Shown: positions 25,580 through 33,855 of the stretch, piece after piece | How the letters are laid out: each line of letters starts with the position of its first letter | Numbering within the stretch: position 1 is the stretch's first letter | NCBI GenBank assembly: GCA_002704825.1 | Contig: PAIY01000246.1 | Location: forward strand, 1-64,000 | Source of the DNA: Phycisphaeraceae bacterium | GTDB lineage: Bacteria > Planctomycetota > Phycisphaerae > Phycisphaerales > Phycisphaeraceae | Length of the DNA: 64,000 bases | Direction of reading: 5' to 3' | Notes under the pieces: generated by a model | What the model was told of the DNA's origin: nothing | What the model saw: only the letters and a program-made list of their open reading frames with translations | Databases searched by the model: none | Made by a program: the position numbers and the translations under genes

Positions 25580-25792
25580 TGCGTTTTTCTGCGTGATTCA
25601 TGCGACATTGCAGTTGATTGTCCCGTGATGATCACAGCTATCGTTTTGGCTGTGACCGTGATGATGATTTTTGCTGGCCTGATCAGTCGGTTCGTTGTAA
25701 GCCACCCAACCATGAAGAGATCGCTTGGGTGTTTCTGGTACTCATTGGTGTGGTGCTTGTTGAGATCGACCCGTCAGATTCATTCCCTGCGG

Positions 25793-26086
25793 TCATTCAT
25801 CTGGCGGCTTGCGATGGTTTGATCCAGTGTCCCGATACCGACGTTTAAGCACATACTTGCCAAAGTCGACAAGACCTGCGAATTTGAACTCGGGGTCGAT
25901 GTAGTGTTCGATGACGTAGAACACAAAGTAATACGCTCGCGCAAAGGCCCAGACCATTACGCCCAGCAGGATTGCCAGTCGCCAATCCGGGTAAAGCAGC
26001 AGTACGATTCCCGCTGCCAGCACACCCATTGCAAAGAACAAAAAACCCTTGAAATACAGCAGTTTGGGGCTTTTGATATCACCCAT
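25793..26086 (-). CDS. Small membrane protein, unknown
   Basis: A 97-residue protein with two closely spaced hydrophobic helices (about 12-29 and 33-55: LYFKGFLFFAMGVLAAGIVLL, then LAILLGVMVWAFARAYYFVF). The charged C-terminus is short. The start is taken as ATG 26086 with GGAG 5 bases upstream; the frame runs open to 26203 but without a better start. The gene follows the small gene at 26110-26352 on the same strand with a 23-base gap. No homology recognised. Confidence 0.65.
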   Translation of the reverse strand: MGDIKSPKLLYFKGFLFFAMGVLAAGIVLLLYPDWRLAILLGVMVWAFARAYYFVFYVIEHYIDPEFKFAGLVDFGKYVLKRRYRDTGSNHRKPPDE

Positions 26087-26109
26087 ACCAACTCCGGCAA
26101 ATTTGATGG

Positions 26110-26352
26110 TTATGCAATCCAAACACATGAGATAGCTACTGCAAGCAATCCGAGTAAGCCTGTTTTTGCGATGGGGCGCCATGTGTGATCGTCGCGGAAA
26201 CAAATCTTTCGAATCAATTGCCAGTCATTGCCATGGTAAAAGACAGCATGCAATCCTCTTGTGTTGGGGCTATGTCCATTGGATATGAAGATCAGAAACA
26301 TGGGGATCGCAATGAGGAATGTCACCAGAATTTTTTCAGTGAGATCAATCAT
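26110..26352 (-). CDS. Small membrane protein, unknown
   Basis: An 80-residue protein with an N-terminal helix (about 8-25: ILVTFLIAIPMFLIFIS) and a C-terminal helix (about 63-79: KTGLLGLLAVAISCVWIA). The linker is polar. It lies 18 bases after the cupin lipoprotein and 23 before another small membrane protein, consistent with one transcript. Coding status is plausible but not certain. Confidence 0.5.
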   Translation of the reverse strand: MIDLTEKILVTFLIAIPMFLIFISNGHSPNTRGLHAVFYHGNDWQLIRKICFRDDHTWRPIAKTGLLGLLAVAISCVWIA

Positions 26353-26370
26353 CTGACACCAACTTGTGAT

Positions 26371-26856
26371 TTACTGCCTCGGCACGTTCACGAAACGGAC
26401 GTCCTTCCCCTGAAAGGGAGGGGTGAAGACTGCGAAGGCTTCAGCGGGTGGGCCTGATGGGTTGAGGTTTTCGACCCAGTGCAGCGTGCCCCGAGGGATT
26501 TCCACGACATCGCCGGGGTTCAGGTCATAACTCTTCATGTTCAGGTGCAAACGGGTTTGTCCGCAGAGGACGGTGACCACCAGGTCATGTCTGTCATGGA
26601 CATGAGGTTTTTCTGATTTGTTGAGGCAGATCACGTGGTAGCTGGCATTGCGTGTGACGCGAATGGAACGTGTTGCCACGTCTTGCGAGAGTTCCGCTGC
26701 CGACCAGCGATGGGTGGTGTACACCTGACCGGGCGTGATCACACGGACGCGTGGGTGTTTGGTTGAATTGGTTGAACCGGTGGATTCACAACCTGTGAGA
26801 AAAAAAGCCAGTGACAATGTGGCAACGACAAAACCCAGGCCGGATCGATTGATCAT
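26371..26856 (-). CDS. Cupin-domain lipoprotein
   Basis: A 161-residue protein starting MINRSGLGFVVATLSLAFFLTGC, a signal peptide with lipobox LTGC (Cys at about residue 23). The mature part has a single cupin fold: KPHVHDRHDLVVTVLCG for motif 1 and GDVVEIPRGTLHWVEN for motif 2. Cupin lipoproteins are usually periplasmic metal-binding sensors or enzymes. ATG 26856 is preceded by GGGGA at 8 bases. A longer frame reaching 27183 overlaps ruvC and is not likely to be used. Probably first in a three-gene set with two small membrane proteins. Confidence 0.8.
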   Translation of the reverse strand: MINRSGLGFVVATLSLAFFLTGCESTGSTNSTKHPRVRVITPGQVYTTHRWSAAELSQDVATRSIRVTRNASYHVICLNKSEKPHVHDRHDLVVTVLCGQTRLHLNMKSYDLNPGDVVEIPRGTLHWVENLNPSGPPAEAFAVFTPPFQGKDVRFVNVPRQ

Positions 26857-27037
26857 CTCAAATTCCCCATGACAAGAAAATAGTAAACGCCCCCGACTTG
26901 CGGGTTTTCGTGATGAAAGCCCAAGAGCCAAGTACGATTCATCATACCCCAAGTTCTGCCCCGTGTCCGGGAAAATGTGCGGGTATTTTCTCAGGCATAA
27001 CGCGTTAAGGTATCCAATGCTTGCATTAGATGCTTGA

Positions 27038-27532
27038 TTACCCCAATTGTTCCACGGCAATGCGACGGGCATGTGTGGTGGCAATGGCAATGGCGTCGGC
27101 AACGTCCGGCGGGGAGGGGGGCTCGGGCAGGGAGTATTGGGTTTGAACCGCGAGTTGGATTTGTGATTTGGAAGCATGCCCATAGCCAGTGAAGGATTTT
27201 TTGACTTCCGTTGAAGGTAAGTCGATCACGGGTATCTTCACCTGCTTGGCGCAAAGCAGAATCACCCCGCGTGCATGGCCCATGAGGATGGCTGTCCGTG
27301 GATGCTTGTAATGGGCATAGAGTTTTTCGACCGCCATCTGGTCGGGTTTGATCTCGGTGATGAGGTCTGTGAGTTCCTCATGCAGTTGCATCAGGCGATC
27401 GGGGATGTCGGCCTTGGTGTTGAGTTTGATGATGCCTGCCTCGACAAGGGTCGGTTCGAGTGCTCCGCGTTCGATCTGGACGCACCCATAGCCACAGATT
27501 CGCAAGCCGGGATCAATACCGATGATTCGCAT
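27038..27532 (-). CDS. ruvC: Holliday junction endodeoxyribonuclease RuvC
   Basis: RuvC resolves Holliday junctions together with RuvAB in recombinational repair. The 164-residue product begins MRIIGIDPGLRICGYG, with catalytic Asp7, Glu69 in AVEKLY, and the C-terminal acidic cluster in PPDVADAIAIATTHA. Length and motifs are canonical. ruvA and ruvB are not in this window. ATG 27532. A repeat-filled gap separates it from the divergent pyrE gene. Confidence 0.95.
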   Translation of the reverse strand: MRIIGIDPGLRICGYGCVQIERGALEPTLVEAGIIKLNTKADIPDRLMQLHEELTDLITEIKPDQMAVEKLYAHYKHPRTAILMGHARGVILLCAKQVKIPVIDLPSTEVKKSFTGYGHASKSQIQLAVQTQYSLPEPPSPPDVADAIAIATTHARRIAVEQLG

Positions 27533-27556
27533 GTGACTAGTGTACCGTTATGTTCA

Positions 27557-27742
27557 AACCACAAAGACACGAAGAGCACGAAGGACACGAAGAAAATACA
27601 ACTTCAATGCCAGGACAAGTGAATTGATTTATTTGACCTTTGACAAACCATCCTTCAATTTAACCTAAACATTTTTGCCTTAACGGTTCAAACAGCCTTT
27701 AATAACTTCGTGTCCTTCGTGCTCTTCGTGCCGCTTCGTGGT
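27557..27742. repeat. CGAAGGACACGAAG-type inverted repeat, copy 1
   Basis: The left arm at 27557-27592 (AACCACAAAGACACGAAG...) and the right arm at 27706-27742 (CTTCGTGTCCTTCGTGC...) are near-perfect reverse complements of about 36 bases built from iterated CACGAAG units. They flank about 113 bases with no gene. A second copy lies at 33669-33827. Confidence 0.8.
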
Positions 27743-27767
27743 TAAATCAAAACGCATCAATTGGTTT

Positions 27768-27795
27768 TTTCAAATCACACAAAAAACCGTATACT
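27768..27795 (+). promoter_or_regulatory. Candidate pyrE promoter
   Basis: TTTTCA (27768-27773), 16 bases, then TATACT (27790-27795). Only seven bases separate TATACT from the ATG at 27803, so an mRNA from this promoter would be leaderless or nearly so. No SD precedes that ATG. Confidence 0.4.
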
Positions 27796-27802
27796 CTGGC
27801 CC

Positions 27803-28327
27803 ATGGAAACAGCACAACTCATCGAACGGATCTCTGAAGCGGCCCTTTTGCGTGGTGAATTCACCCTGCGCTCCGGTCGCAAGAGTAAGTACTATCTCGA
27901 CAAATATCTTTTCGAAACCCAGCCGGACATTCTCGCGGAACTGGGCAAGCGCTTTGCCGAGCATGTGGATGACTCGGTCGACCGCCTCGCCGGTGCCGAA
28001 CTCGGCGGGATTCCGCTGGTGGCCGCCACGTCCATGGCAACGGGGAAGCCCTCGATTCTCATCCGTAACCAGAAGAAAGACTACGGCACGGCCAAGCAAC
28101 TCGAAGGCAAGTTCGAAGAAGGCGACCGCGTCGTCATCGTCGAAGACATCGCCACCACTGGCGGTCAGGTCCTCGAAGCAGCCAAGCTGCTGACCTCGCT
28201 GGGTGTCACGGTTGTGAAGATCGTTGCTGTGATCGATCGTCAGGAAGGCGCCCGTGAAAACATCGAAGGTGCAGGCTTTGTCTTTGAGTCACTGCTGACC
28301 AAGGGCGATCTGGGCATCGACGAGTAA
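27803..28327 (+). CDS. pyrE: Orotate phosphoribosyltransferase
   Basis: PyrE converts orotate and PRPP to orotidine monophosphate in pyrimidine synthesis. The 174-residue protein has the orotate/PRPP signature VVIVEDIATTGGQVLEAA at about 110-127, the flexible-loop region IRNQKKDYGTAKQLEG at about 76-92, and N-terminal GEFTLRSGRKSKYYLDKY. ATG 27803 starts METAQLIE, the natural family start; no SD is visible. It is followed by a hairpin repeat with a T-rich tail that may terminate transcription. Confidence 0.95.
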   Translation: METAQLIERISEAALLRGEFTLRSGRKSKYYLDKYLFETQPDILAELGKRFAEHVDDSVDRLAGAELGGIPLVAATSMATGKPSILIRNQKKDYGTAKQLEGKFEEGDRVVIVEDIATTGGQVLEAAKLLTSLGVTVVKIVAVIDRQEGARENIEGAGFVFESLLTKGDLGIDE

Positions 28328-28357
28328 GACGGTTTCATTTCGGATTTTGAATTTTAA

Positions 28358-28446
28358 TAACCGCTTGCGGTTTAGCGCTACGTCTCGATGCGATATTGAT
28401 GGTATTCATTGATTCAGTGACTGCTAAACCGCAAGCGGTTTTTTTG
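28358..28446. repeat. AACCGC repeat pair (copies 2 and 3) forming a large hairpin, possible pyrE terminator
   Basis: Copies at 28358-28380 (TAACCGCTTGCGGTTTAGCG) and 28423-28446 (GCTAAACCGCAAGCGGTTT) are in opposite orientation, so they can pair with each other as well as fold singly. The second runs into a seven-T tract at 28439-28445. The pair starts 30 bases after the pyrE stop codon, consistent with a terminator. Confidence 0.65.
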
Positions 28447-28493
28447 TTTGTCCATTGAACGTATCCGTGAAACTTTTGGGGGACTCCCGGGGC

Positions 28494-30737
28494 TTACCCG
28501 ATCATTCCCGTTTTGCCTTCATCCTGTCCGCGGATGATCACGGATTCGAGTTGGGTTTCGATGACCACGCGGCAGACGTCTTCGTCACCGCCACAGTCCA
28601 CCACACACACCGGAATTTTGCCAGCTTTCCAGTCGGCGAGCGGTAGCAGTGGCCAACGTTGTGCATAACCGTGATCCGGGTCGACACTGATACGCGCACC
28701 ACCGGGGGCAAGACGGTCGATGGTCAAACGTGGGTAGGAGAGCAGGTAACCGAACGTGGTTGCGCCACGCGGGTAGAAGCTCAGATTGTTGGTGACATAG
28801 GTATCGACAAAGCCGTAGCATTGGCCGAACGTGTTGCTCATCACCTGCATGTCCCAGTAACCCTGTGCACGATTGGGACCTGAAGCACCGAGATAACGCA
28901 TCATGTGATCACGCCAGAGATTTTGCGAGATCCAGACGTTTTCGATTTCCTGATCGTTATGCCCACAGCCGTAATGTCCGAGTGTTTCGCGGACTGAGCT
29001 GACCAGGTCGCGACGGATTTTGCTTTCGGAAATGAGCCACGGTTGGCCGCACATCATCGGCAAAAGCAGGCCGTTGGACGAGTAAATGCTGTACGCATCA
29101 GCCCCGTCGATTTCATCATCCGTCAACGGGCGATTGGTCCACGCATCACGCACGCCCACGGTGGAGCGATCCACGCAGACCGCAAAGTGATCGCCACGCC
29201 ATGCCGTCTTCTCGACGATGGGCGAAAAGCGGTCGACGATATCCTGGTACATCTGCCCCAGTTCCGTCTTGTTGATCTGCATGAGCATGTCACTGACGGC
29301 TGCCAGGGCCGCAAGACGTTTGATGGCAAGGTAGGTCTGCTTGCGCGAATACTGCTGCGCTGCGGTGGCATCATCAATGGTGTTGGCAACGCCCTTGGAG
29401 GGAAAGCCGCTGTCATCCGTGTCTGTCCACAGCAGGTAGTCCGCCAATTTCAGAAGTAAATCTTCGTGCTTGCGGATTGGGATCAGATCACCCGTCCAAT
29501 GTGCATAGGCCTGCATCATCAGCAGGAAGTTGCAGTTCTCTTCCACCGGCATGTGATGGTCATAGCCCATTTTCGTCGCATCAAAACCGACACCCAAATC
29601 ATGTGCCAGGTACATACCATTGGATGCTTCATGCGTCTCGCCACGGGTTGCCCATTGGTCAAACTGCATGGCAAGTAAACTCGGCCACAGCGACAGGTAC
29701 ATCGGTGTGAGGTTGTATTCGACATCCAGCGTGGAGTGAAAGAAGCAGCTGCCTTCCCAGACGCTAAACCAATCCGTTCGGTCAGGCAGTTCGCACCAGA
29801 ATGTGTTGCTCAGATATTGCTGAAAACTCTGGTTAAGCAGATGGCGTTGAGCAGCACGCAAGGGCGCCTGCTCCAAGAGCTTTTCGAAGTTTCGTGATAA
29901 CACCAATCGTTCGTCACGGCCCTTGATCGCAGCATACATCACGTCATCAAGTGATGGCCAGATGGATGCATAACGAAACTTGGCGCGTTCGACTTCATTG
30001 CCTTGCTTGATGTTGAGAATCGGGTCACCGCAGAAGGCGCCCCAGACCAATCGCCATTTAATGCCACTGCCTTCTTCGCTGACAGGTAGCTCGATCTGCA
30101 AACCATCACCTTCGGATGTGGGTATGGCGCCGGGGTTCAGACTGATGATGCGCTCCGAGGCATGCACCTTGCGGCTGGCAGCAGCAAGCTTTTCGTCCAC
30201 CGGCAGGTGATCGAGCTTCGGCGTTAAGTCCACGTCATATTCAAGATCAATCCGACCGCCCAGTCCGTCCGACTCATTGGGGCAGAAAACCTGGATATCC
30301 GTGTCCGGCCGTTTGAGCTTGAGAAACAGCTTGACTTTTTTGGGGGTTGGGAATTTGGGTTTCACCCAGCGGATGGGCTTGCTGGGGTTGATGCGCATCT
30401 CAAGATAAATGGCAGGCAGCAGACACAGCGATTCATCCTGCGGGTAGAAGGCGCTGTGAATATTGAACTCAAATCGGAGTTGGTAATCGCTGGAGTAAGC
30501 ACGGAAGGTGATGGAGTTGGCACGCTCGAATTGCTCGACGGTGTGGAAGGATTCACCTTCCTGCGTAAAGGGCAACACGCGCACCTTCCCGTCGGGACCT
30601 TCCAGACCGACAGCCAGGTTCAGGGGTGCATCAAGGAAACGCCCCAGGGCGGAATGTCGCACGCGCTTGTGATGCGGCTCAAACAGCAGCCCGAACCGGC
30701 TACCCAGTCGCGCAATGGACCAACTCATCAACTGCAT
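28494..30737 (-). CDS. Large glycosidase-like protein of (alpha/alpha)6 type
   Basis: A 747-residue protein without signal peptide. The N-terminal half (about 1-290) is beta-rich. The C-terminal half (about 290-680) is helical, with motifs like VWEGSCFFHSTLDVEYNLTP, SLWPSLLAMQFDQWA and TDTDDSGFPSKG that recall the central domain of GH52/GH116 or DUF4965 glycosidases, but I cannot pick a family. Acidic residues in those motifs could be catalytic. ATG 30737 follows AGGAGGT by 9 bases; the frame is open to TTG 30764. A cytoplasmic role in oligosaccharide hydrolysis is inferred, not proven. Confidence 0.75.
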   Translation of the reverse strand: MQLMSWSIARLGSRFGLLFEPHHKRVRHSALGRFLDAPLNLAVGLEGPDGKVRVLPFTQEGESFHTVEQFERANSITFRAYSSDYQLRFEFNIHSAFYPQDESLCLLPAIYLEMRINPSKPIRWVKPKFPTPKKVKLFLKLKRPDTDIQVFCPNESDGLGGRIDLEYDVDLTPKLDHLPVDEKLAAASRKVHASERIISLNPGAIPTSEGDGLQIELPVSEEGSGIKWRLVWGAFCGDPILNIKQGNEVERAKFRYASIWPSLDDVMYAAIKGRDERLVLSRNFEKLLEQAPLRAAQRHLLNQSFQQYLSNTFWCELPDRTDWFSVWEGSCFFHSTLDVEYNLTPMYLSLWPSLLAMQFDQWATRGETHEASNGMYLAHDLGVGFDATKMGYDHHMPVEENCNFLLMMQAYAHWTGDLIPIRKHEDLLLKLADYLLWTDTDDSGFPSKGVANTIDDATAAQQYSRKQTYLAIKRLAALAAVSDMLMQINKTELGQMYQDIVDRFSPIVEKTAWRGDHFAVCVDRSTVGVRDAWTNRPLTDDEIDGADAYSIYSSNGLLLPMMCGQPWLISESKIRRDLVSSVRETLGHYGCGHNDQEIENVWISQNLWRDHMMRYLGASGPNRAQGYWDMQVMSNTFGQCYGFVDTYVTNNLSFYPRGATTFGYLLSYPRLTIDRLAPGGARISVDPDHGYAQRWPLLPLADWKAGKIPVCVVDCGGDEDVCRVVIETQLESVIIRGQDEGKTGMIG

Positions 30738-30938
30738 GTCGTCTAGACCTCCTGCCTTACTCAACCATATTGTGCGATATTGCCAACCCCGCGTAAAGCG
30801 AGGTATCGGTAATTGACAAAAGTGTCACTGGTTATGCGATCCGTGTTCACCCGATAGTCCCCGTAAACCGACCCATTACACACGGATCATACGGTATAAT
30901 CCAACCCCGATTCGCATCTCAAACGAAAGCCCGCGCTC

Positions 30939-31775
30939 ATGGCCGATCTTGCCCAATATGTCCAGCAACTCACACCGGTCTTCATCACCGCACCAACTGC
31001 GCGCAACGGTGTGACGCTGCTTCAACGTCTGATCAATTCGTCCAAACAGATGATCGTCTACGGCGAGAATACCAATTTTATGTCGGTGGTCCCCAAACTC
31101 GTCCACTCCTCGGTGCAGGTCCACAACGAACGTGGTGCCGAGTTCCAGGAAGCGAGAAAACAGTTCCTCGAACAAACCACCGAAGGCTGGACGAGTAATC
31201 TCTGGCCCGACCCCCAGCCGTTGATGATGGTGGCCTTTGAAGCGTTCTACAAGTCCGTCCTCGTCTACCAGCAATGCAGCGAAAAGTACGGTTACCAGCG
31301 TTGGGGAATCAAGAACCCGCTCAATGAGCCACAGATGATCGAACGCCTGCGCATTCTCATGCCCAAGGCAAGATATCTGTTTATCTATCGCAATCCCATT
31401 GATGTCATCAAGTCTGCCAAGAGTCGCAAGTTCATCACCACCACCGACCAACTCAAGCAATACGCAGCCCAATGGGCAGGCATTCTCACCACTGTGGTCA
31501 ACTACGGTTTTGAACAGGTCAAAGTCATCAAGTATGAAAACCTCATCAACAATCCCGATCCCATCATCGATCAGATCGAACGTTTCGCGGGCATCACCGG
31601 CATTGATCGCAGTGTCATGAAACGCAAGATCAACACCTTTGCTGTCTCCAGTGAATTGATGGCAGGTTCCAACGAAAAAGGCTACATCAAACCGGATGAC
31701 CTGAGTGCAGACGAAAAGAAAATGATCACCGACATTGCTGGCAACGTCATGCAGCAGTTTGGGTATTCAGTCTGA
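30939..31775 (+). CDS. Sulfotransferase family protein
   Basis: A 278-residue protein of the P-loop-like sulfotransferase fold. The 5'-phosphosulfate loop is ITAPTARNGVTLLQRLI at about 16-32, and the 3'-phosphate site is YLFIYRNPIDVIKSAKSRKF at about 145-164. These enzymes use PAPS to sulfate carbohydrates or other acceptors. No signal peptide. A TATAAT box lies at 30895-30900 without a clear -35. Sulfotransferases and sulfatases both occur in this window, which fits a genome active in sulfated glycans. Confidence 0.82.
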   Translation: MADLAQYVQQLTPVFITAPTARNGVTLLQRLINSSKQMIVYGENTNFMSVVPKLVHSSVQVHNERGAEFQEARKQFLEQTTEGWTSNLWPDPQPLMMVAFEAFYKSVLVYQQCSEKYGYQRWGIKNPLNEPQMIERLRILMPKARYLFIYRNPIDVIKSAKSRKFITTTDQLKQYAAQWAGILTTVVNYGFEQVKVIKYENLINNPDPIIDQIERFAGITGIDRSVMKRKINTFAVSSELMAGSNEKGYIKPDDLSADEKKMITDIAGNVMQQFGYSV

Positions 31776-31872
31776 AATCCGAGTAGAGACTTGTTGTAAT
31801 CAATCTGATTTGTTTCAGCTGTGATTAAACGGCAATCGCTGCGATATTTCCGTGGGCGTGTCGCTGATCATT

Positions 31873-32763
31873 TTACGCATCATTCTGCGATTGGGCTTTG
31901 GCCTGCTTGGCGGCTTTTTTCAGGCTGTTGATTTCTCGGGATTCGAGCATGCGCCAGTGGCCGGTGGCTAAGCCCTTGAGCACCAGCGGGCCGATACTCA
32001 CGCGTTCCAGGCGTCGGACTTTGTAGCCGATGCCTGCAATGAGGCGGCGGATTTCACGGTTTTGGCCTTCACGCAAGGTGATACTCACGTTGGTACGATC
32101 GCCACTGCCACCTCGACCAAAGTTCAGGAGTTTGACTTCCGTGGCATGGGCGCGTTTGACCTTCATGCCACGTGGCGCGCGATGAGCTAATACCAAACCT
32201 TTTTTGAGTTTCTCAATGTCCTCTGGCATCAGTTTTCCGCGGATCGAAACGTTGTATGTCTTGGGGACACCATAGCTGGGGTGCGTCAGTTGCTGCGCCA
32301 GATCACCGTCATTGGTCAGAAGCAGTAACCCCGTGGACTCGGCATCCAATCGCCCGATGGGGAACAGACGGGGCATGTTGTCGTACTGCACCATATCGAG
32401 CACCGTTCGCCGACCTTGTGGGTCATCTGATGTGCAAATGCAGTGACGGGGTTTATTGAGCATGATGCAGACTTTGCGTTCGTTGGCTTTGGTGTTGACG
32501 ATTTTGTGAATCGCCTTGCCATCGACACGGATGATATCTTCTTTCGGATCGACAAAGGCAGGCAGGGCGGTAATCAATTTCTTGTTCACCGAAATGCGAC
32601 CTTCTTCGATCATCTGCTCAGCTTCACGACGTGATGCCACGCCCGCGTCCGCCAGGGCTTTTTGCAGTCGGATACCACGCGCTGCATCAGTGAACTCCGT
32701 GGGTACACCTTTGCGGTTGTGGTCTTGCTTGGGACGTCGGGTTGTGGATTTTTTTTTGGTCAT
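31873..32763 (-). CDS. rluB: 23S rRNA pseudouridine synthase, RluB/RsuA family
   Basis: A 296-residue protein. The N-terminal S4 RNA-binding domain (RLQKALADAGVASRREAEQMI, about 31-75) is followed by the pseudouridine synthase domain with catalytic Asp in GRLDAESTGLLLLTNDG at about 137-153. The C-terminus is basic (KKAAKQAKAQSQ). Members modify 23S rRNA (RluB, RluE/F) or 16S rRNA (RsuA). RluB is the likeliest because of the N-terminal extension and S4 domain, but the exact site is inferred. ATG 32763. A repeat separates it from lptB upstream. Confidence 0.88.
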   Translation of the reverse strand: MTKKKSTTRRPKQDHNRKGVPTEFTDAARGIRLQKALADAGVASRREAEQMIEEGRISVNKKLITALPAFVDPKEDIIRVDGKAIHKIVNTKANERKVCIMLNKPRHCICTSDDPQGRRTVLDMVQYDNMPRLFPIGRLDAESTGLLLLTNDGDLAQQLTHPSYGVPKTYNVSIRGKLMPEDIEKLKKGLVLAHRAPRGMKVKRAHATEVKLLNFGRGGSGDRTNVSITLREGQNREIRRLIAGIGYKVRRLERVSIGPLVLKGLATGHWRMLESREINSLKKAAKQAKAQSQNDA

Positions 32764-32768
32764 GATTC

Positions 32769-32864
32769 GGGGATTAGTGATTAGGGATTTGGGATTAGGG
32801 GAAGAAAAATACTGGCAGCCGTTTGGATATCTGCCCTAATCCCTAATTACAAATCCCTAATCCC
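32769..32864. repeat. CCTAATC-type inverted repeat, copy 2
   Basis: The left arm at 32769-32801 (GGGGATTAGTGATTAGGG...) and the right arm at 32833-32864 (GCCCTAATCCCTAATTAC...) are imperfect reverse complements of about 32 bases. They resemble the repeat at 21778-21885, including a GAAGAAAAA-type sequence just inside the left arm. It occupies the whole gap between lptB and rluB. Confidence 0.78.
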
Positions 32865-32869
32865 TTTCA

Positions 32870-33616
32870 TTAATCGAACTCATCGCCCTTGAACGTCGAA
32901 CCCAGATACAGTTTCTTGACCTGCTCGTCGTTGATCAATTGTTTGGGTGTGCCTTCAGCGAAGACGGTGCCTTCGAAGATGACGTAAGCCCGGTCGACGA
33001 TTTCCAGGGTCCGCTGGACGTTGTGGTCGGTGACGAGGACTGCAATGTGATGTTCATCGCGCAGCCGTTTGATTTCGACCTGCAGTTCTTCGATGGTCAA
33101 CGGATCCACTGCGGAGAACGGTTCATCCAGAAAGATCAGTGACGGGTCAGTGACCAACGCACGGGCGATTTCGAGTTTACGTCGTTCACCGCCCGAGAGT
33201 GTGCGGGCCTGTTGGCGTCGGAGTTTGGTGAGGTTGAACTGTGCCATTAGTTCTTCAGCACGTTCGCGACGCTGGTGCTTGTCCATGTGTCGGGTTTCGA
33301 GGATGGCCATGAGGTTTTCCTCGACGGTGAGTCGCTGGAAGACCGACGGTTCCTGCGCCAGGTAGCCGATGCCGATCTGGGCTCGTCGGTACATGGGATG
33401 CTTGGTGATTTCCTGGCCATTGAAGTGCACATTACCGTTCTCAGGTCGGATCATGCCCATGACCATGCGAAAGCTGGTGGTTTTGCCCGCACCATTGGCA
33501 CCGAGCAGACCGACAATTTCCGCTTCACCGACATGAAACGAAACGTCCTTGACGACCGTGCGACCGTTGTAGACCTTGGTGAGATTGTTGGCAGCCAGAA
33601 TATCCATCTGCGACAT
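32870..33616 (-). CDS. lptB: LPS export ABC transporter ATP-binding protein LptB
   Basis: LptB powers extraction of lipopolysaccharide from the inner membrane with LptFGC. The 248-residue protein has Walker A LLGANGAGKTTS at about 36-47, the LSGGERRKLEIARAL signature at about 140-154, Walker B LIFLDEPFSAVDP and switch His in VLVTDHNVQRTL, all as in LptB. Partners LptF, G, C, A, D and E are not in the window. ATG 33616. Upstream lie a repeat and the regulator gene. Confidence 0.93.
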   Translation of the reverse strand: MSQMDILAANNLTKVYNGRTVVKDVSFHVGEAEIVGLLGANGAGKTTSFRMVMGMIRPENGNVHFNGQEITKHPMYRRAQIGIGYLAQEPSVFQRLTVEENLMAILETRHMDKHQRRERAEELMAQFNLTKLRRQQARTLSGGERRKLEIARALVTDPSLIFLDEPFSAVDPLTIEELQVEIKRLRDEHHIAVLVTDHNVQRTLEIVDRAYVIFEGTVFAEGTPKQLINDEQVKKLYLGSTFKGDEFD

Positions 33617-33668
33617 GATATCGGGTTACCGGCTTTGAGTCGATTCGCTGGTGATTGTTGGGTGAGGT

Positions 33669-33827
33669 TTAACGCGAAGACGTGAAGGACACGAAGTTCA
33701 CGAAGGACAAGGCATTGGGGTTTTGAATTTGAAAGATTTATAGCCACAAAGACATAGATAGATGCCTTGGGAAATACAAAGAAATCAATTCTTCGTGTCC
33801 TTCGTGCTCTTCGTGTCTTCGTGGTAA
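33669..33827. repeat. CGAAGGACACGAAG-type inverted repeat, copy 2
   Basis: The left arm at 33669-33711 (TTAACGCGAAGACGTGAAGG...) and the right arm at 33791-33827 (CTTCGTGTCCTTCGTGC...) are reverse complements with a few differences. It is the same family as 27557-27742. It fills the gap between the NtrC-type regulator and lptB, which are on the same strand. Confidence 0.78.
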
Positions 33828-33855
33828 AAATCAGCGGTCAATTGACAGGCAAGGC

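Noticed and set aside
25618-25848. Possible small two-helix membrane protein read in two forward frames (25625-25822 and 25618-25848), as if frameshifted
   Set aside because: Neither frame has an SD, the join would need an unproven frameshift, and the end overlaps the better-supported leftward gene at 25793-26086.
26857-27183. Extension of the cupin gene to a longer frame overlapping ruvC
   Set aside because: It would bury the lipoprotein signal peptide inside the protein and overlap ruvC by about 145 bases; ATG 26856 restores a normal lipobox.
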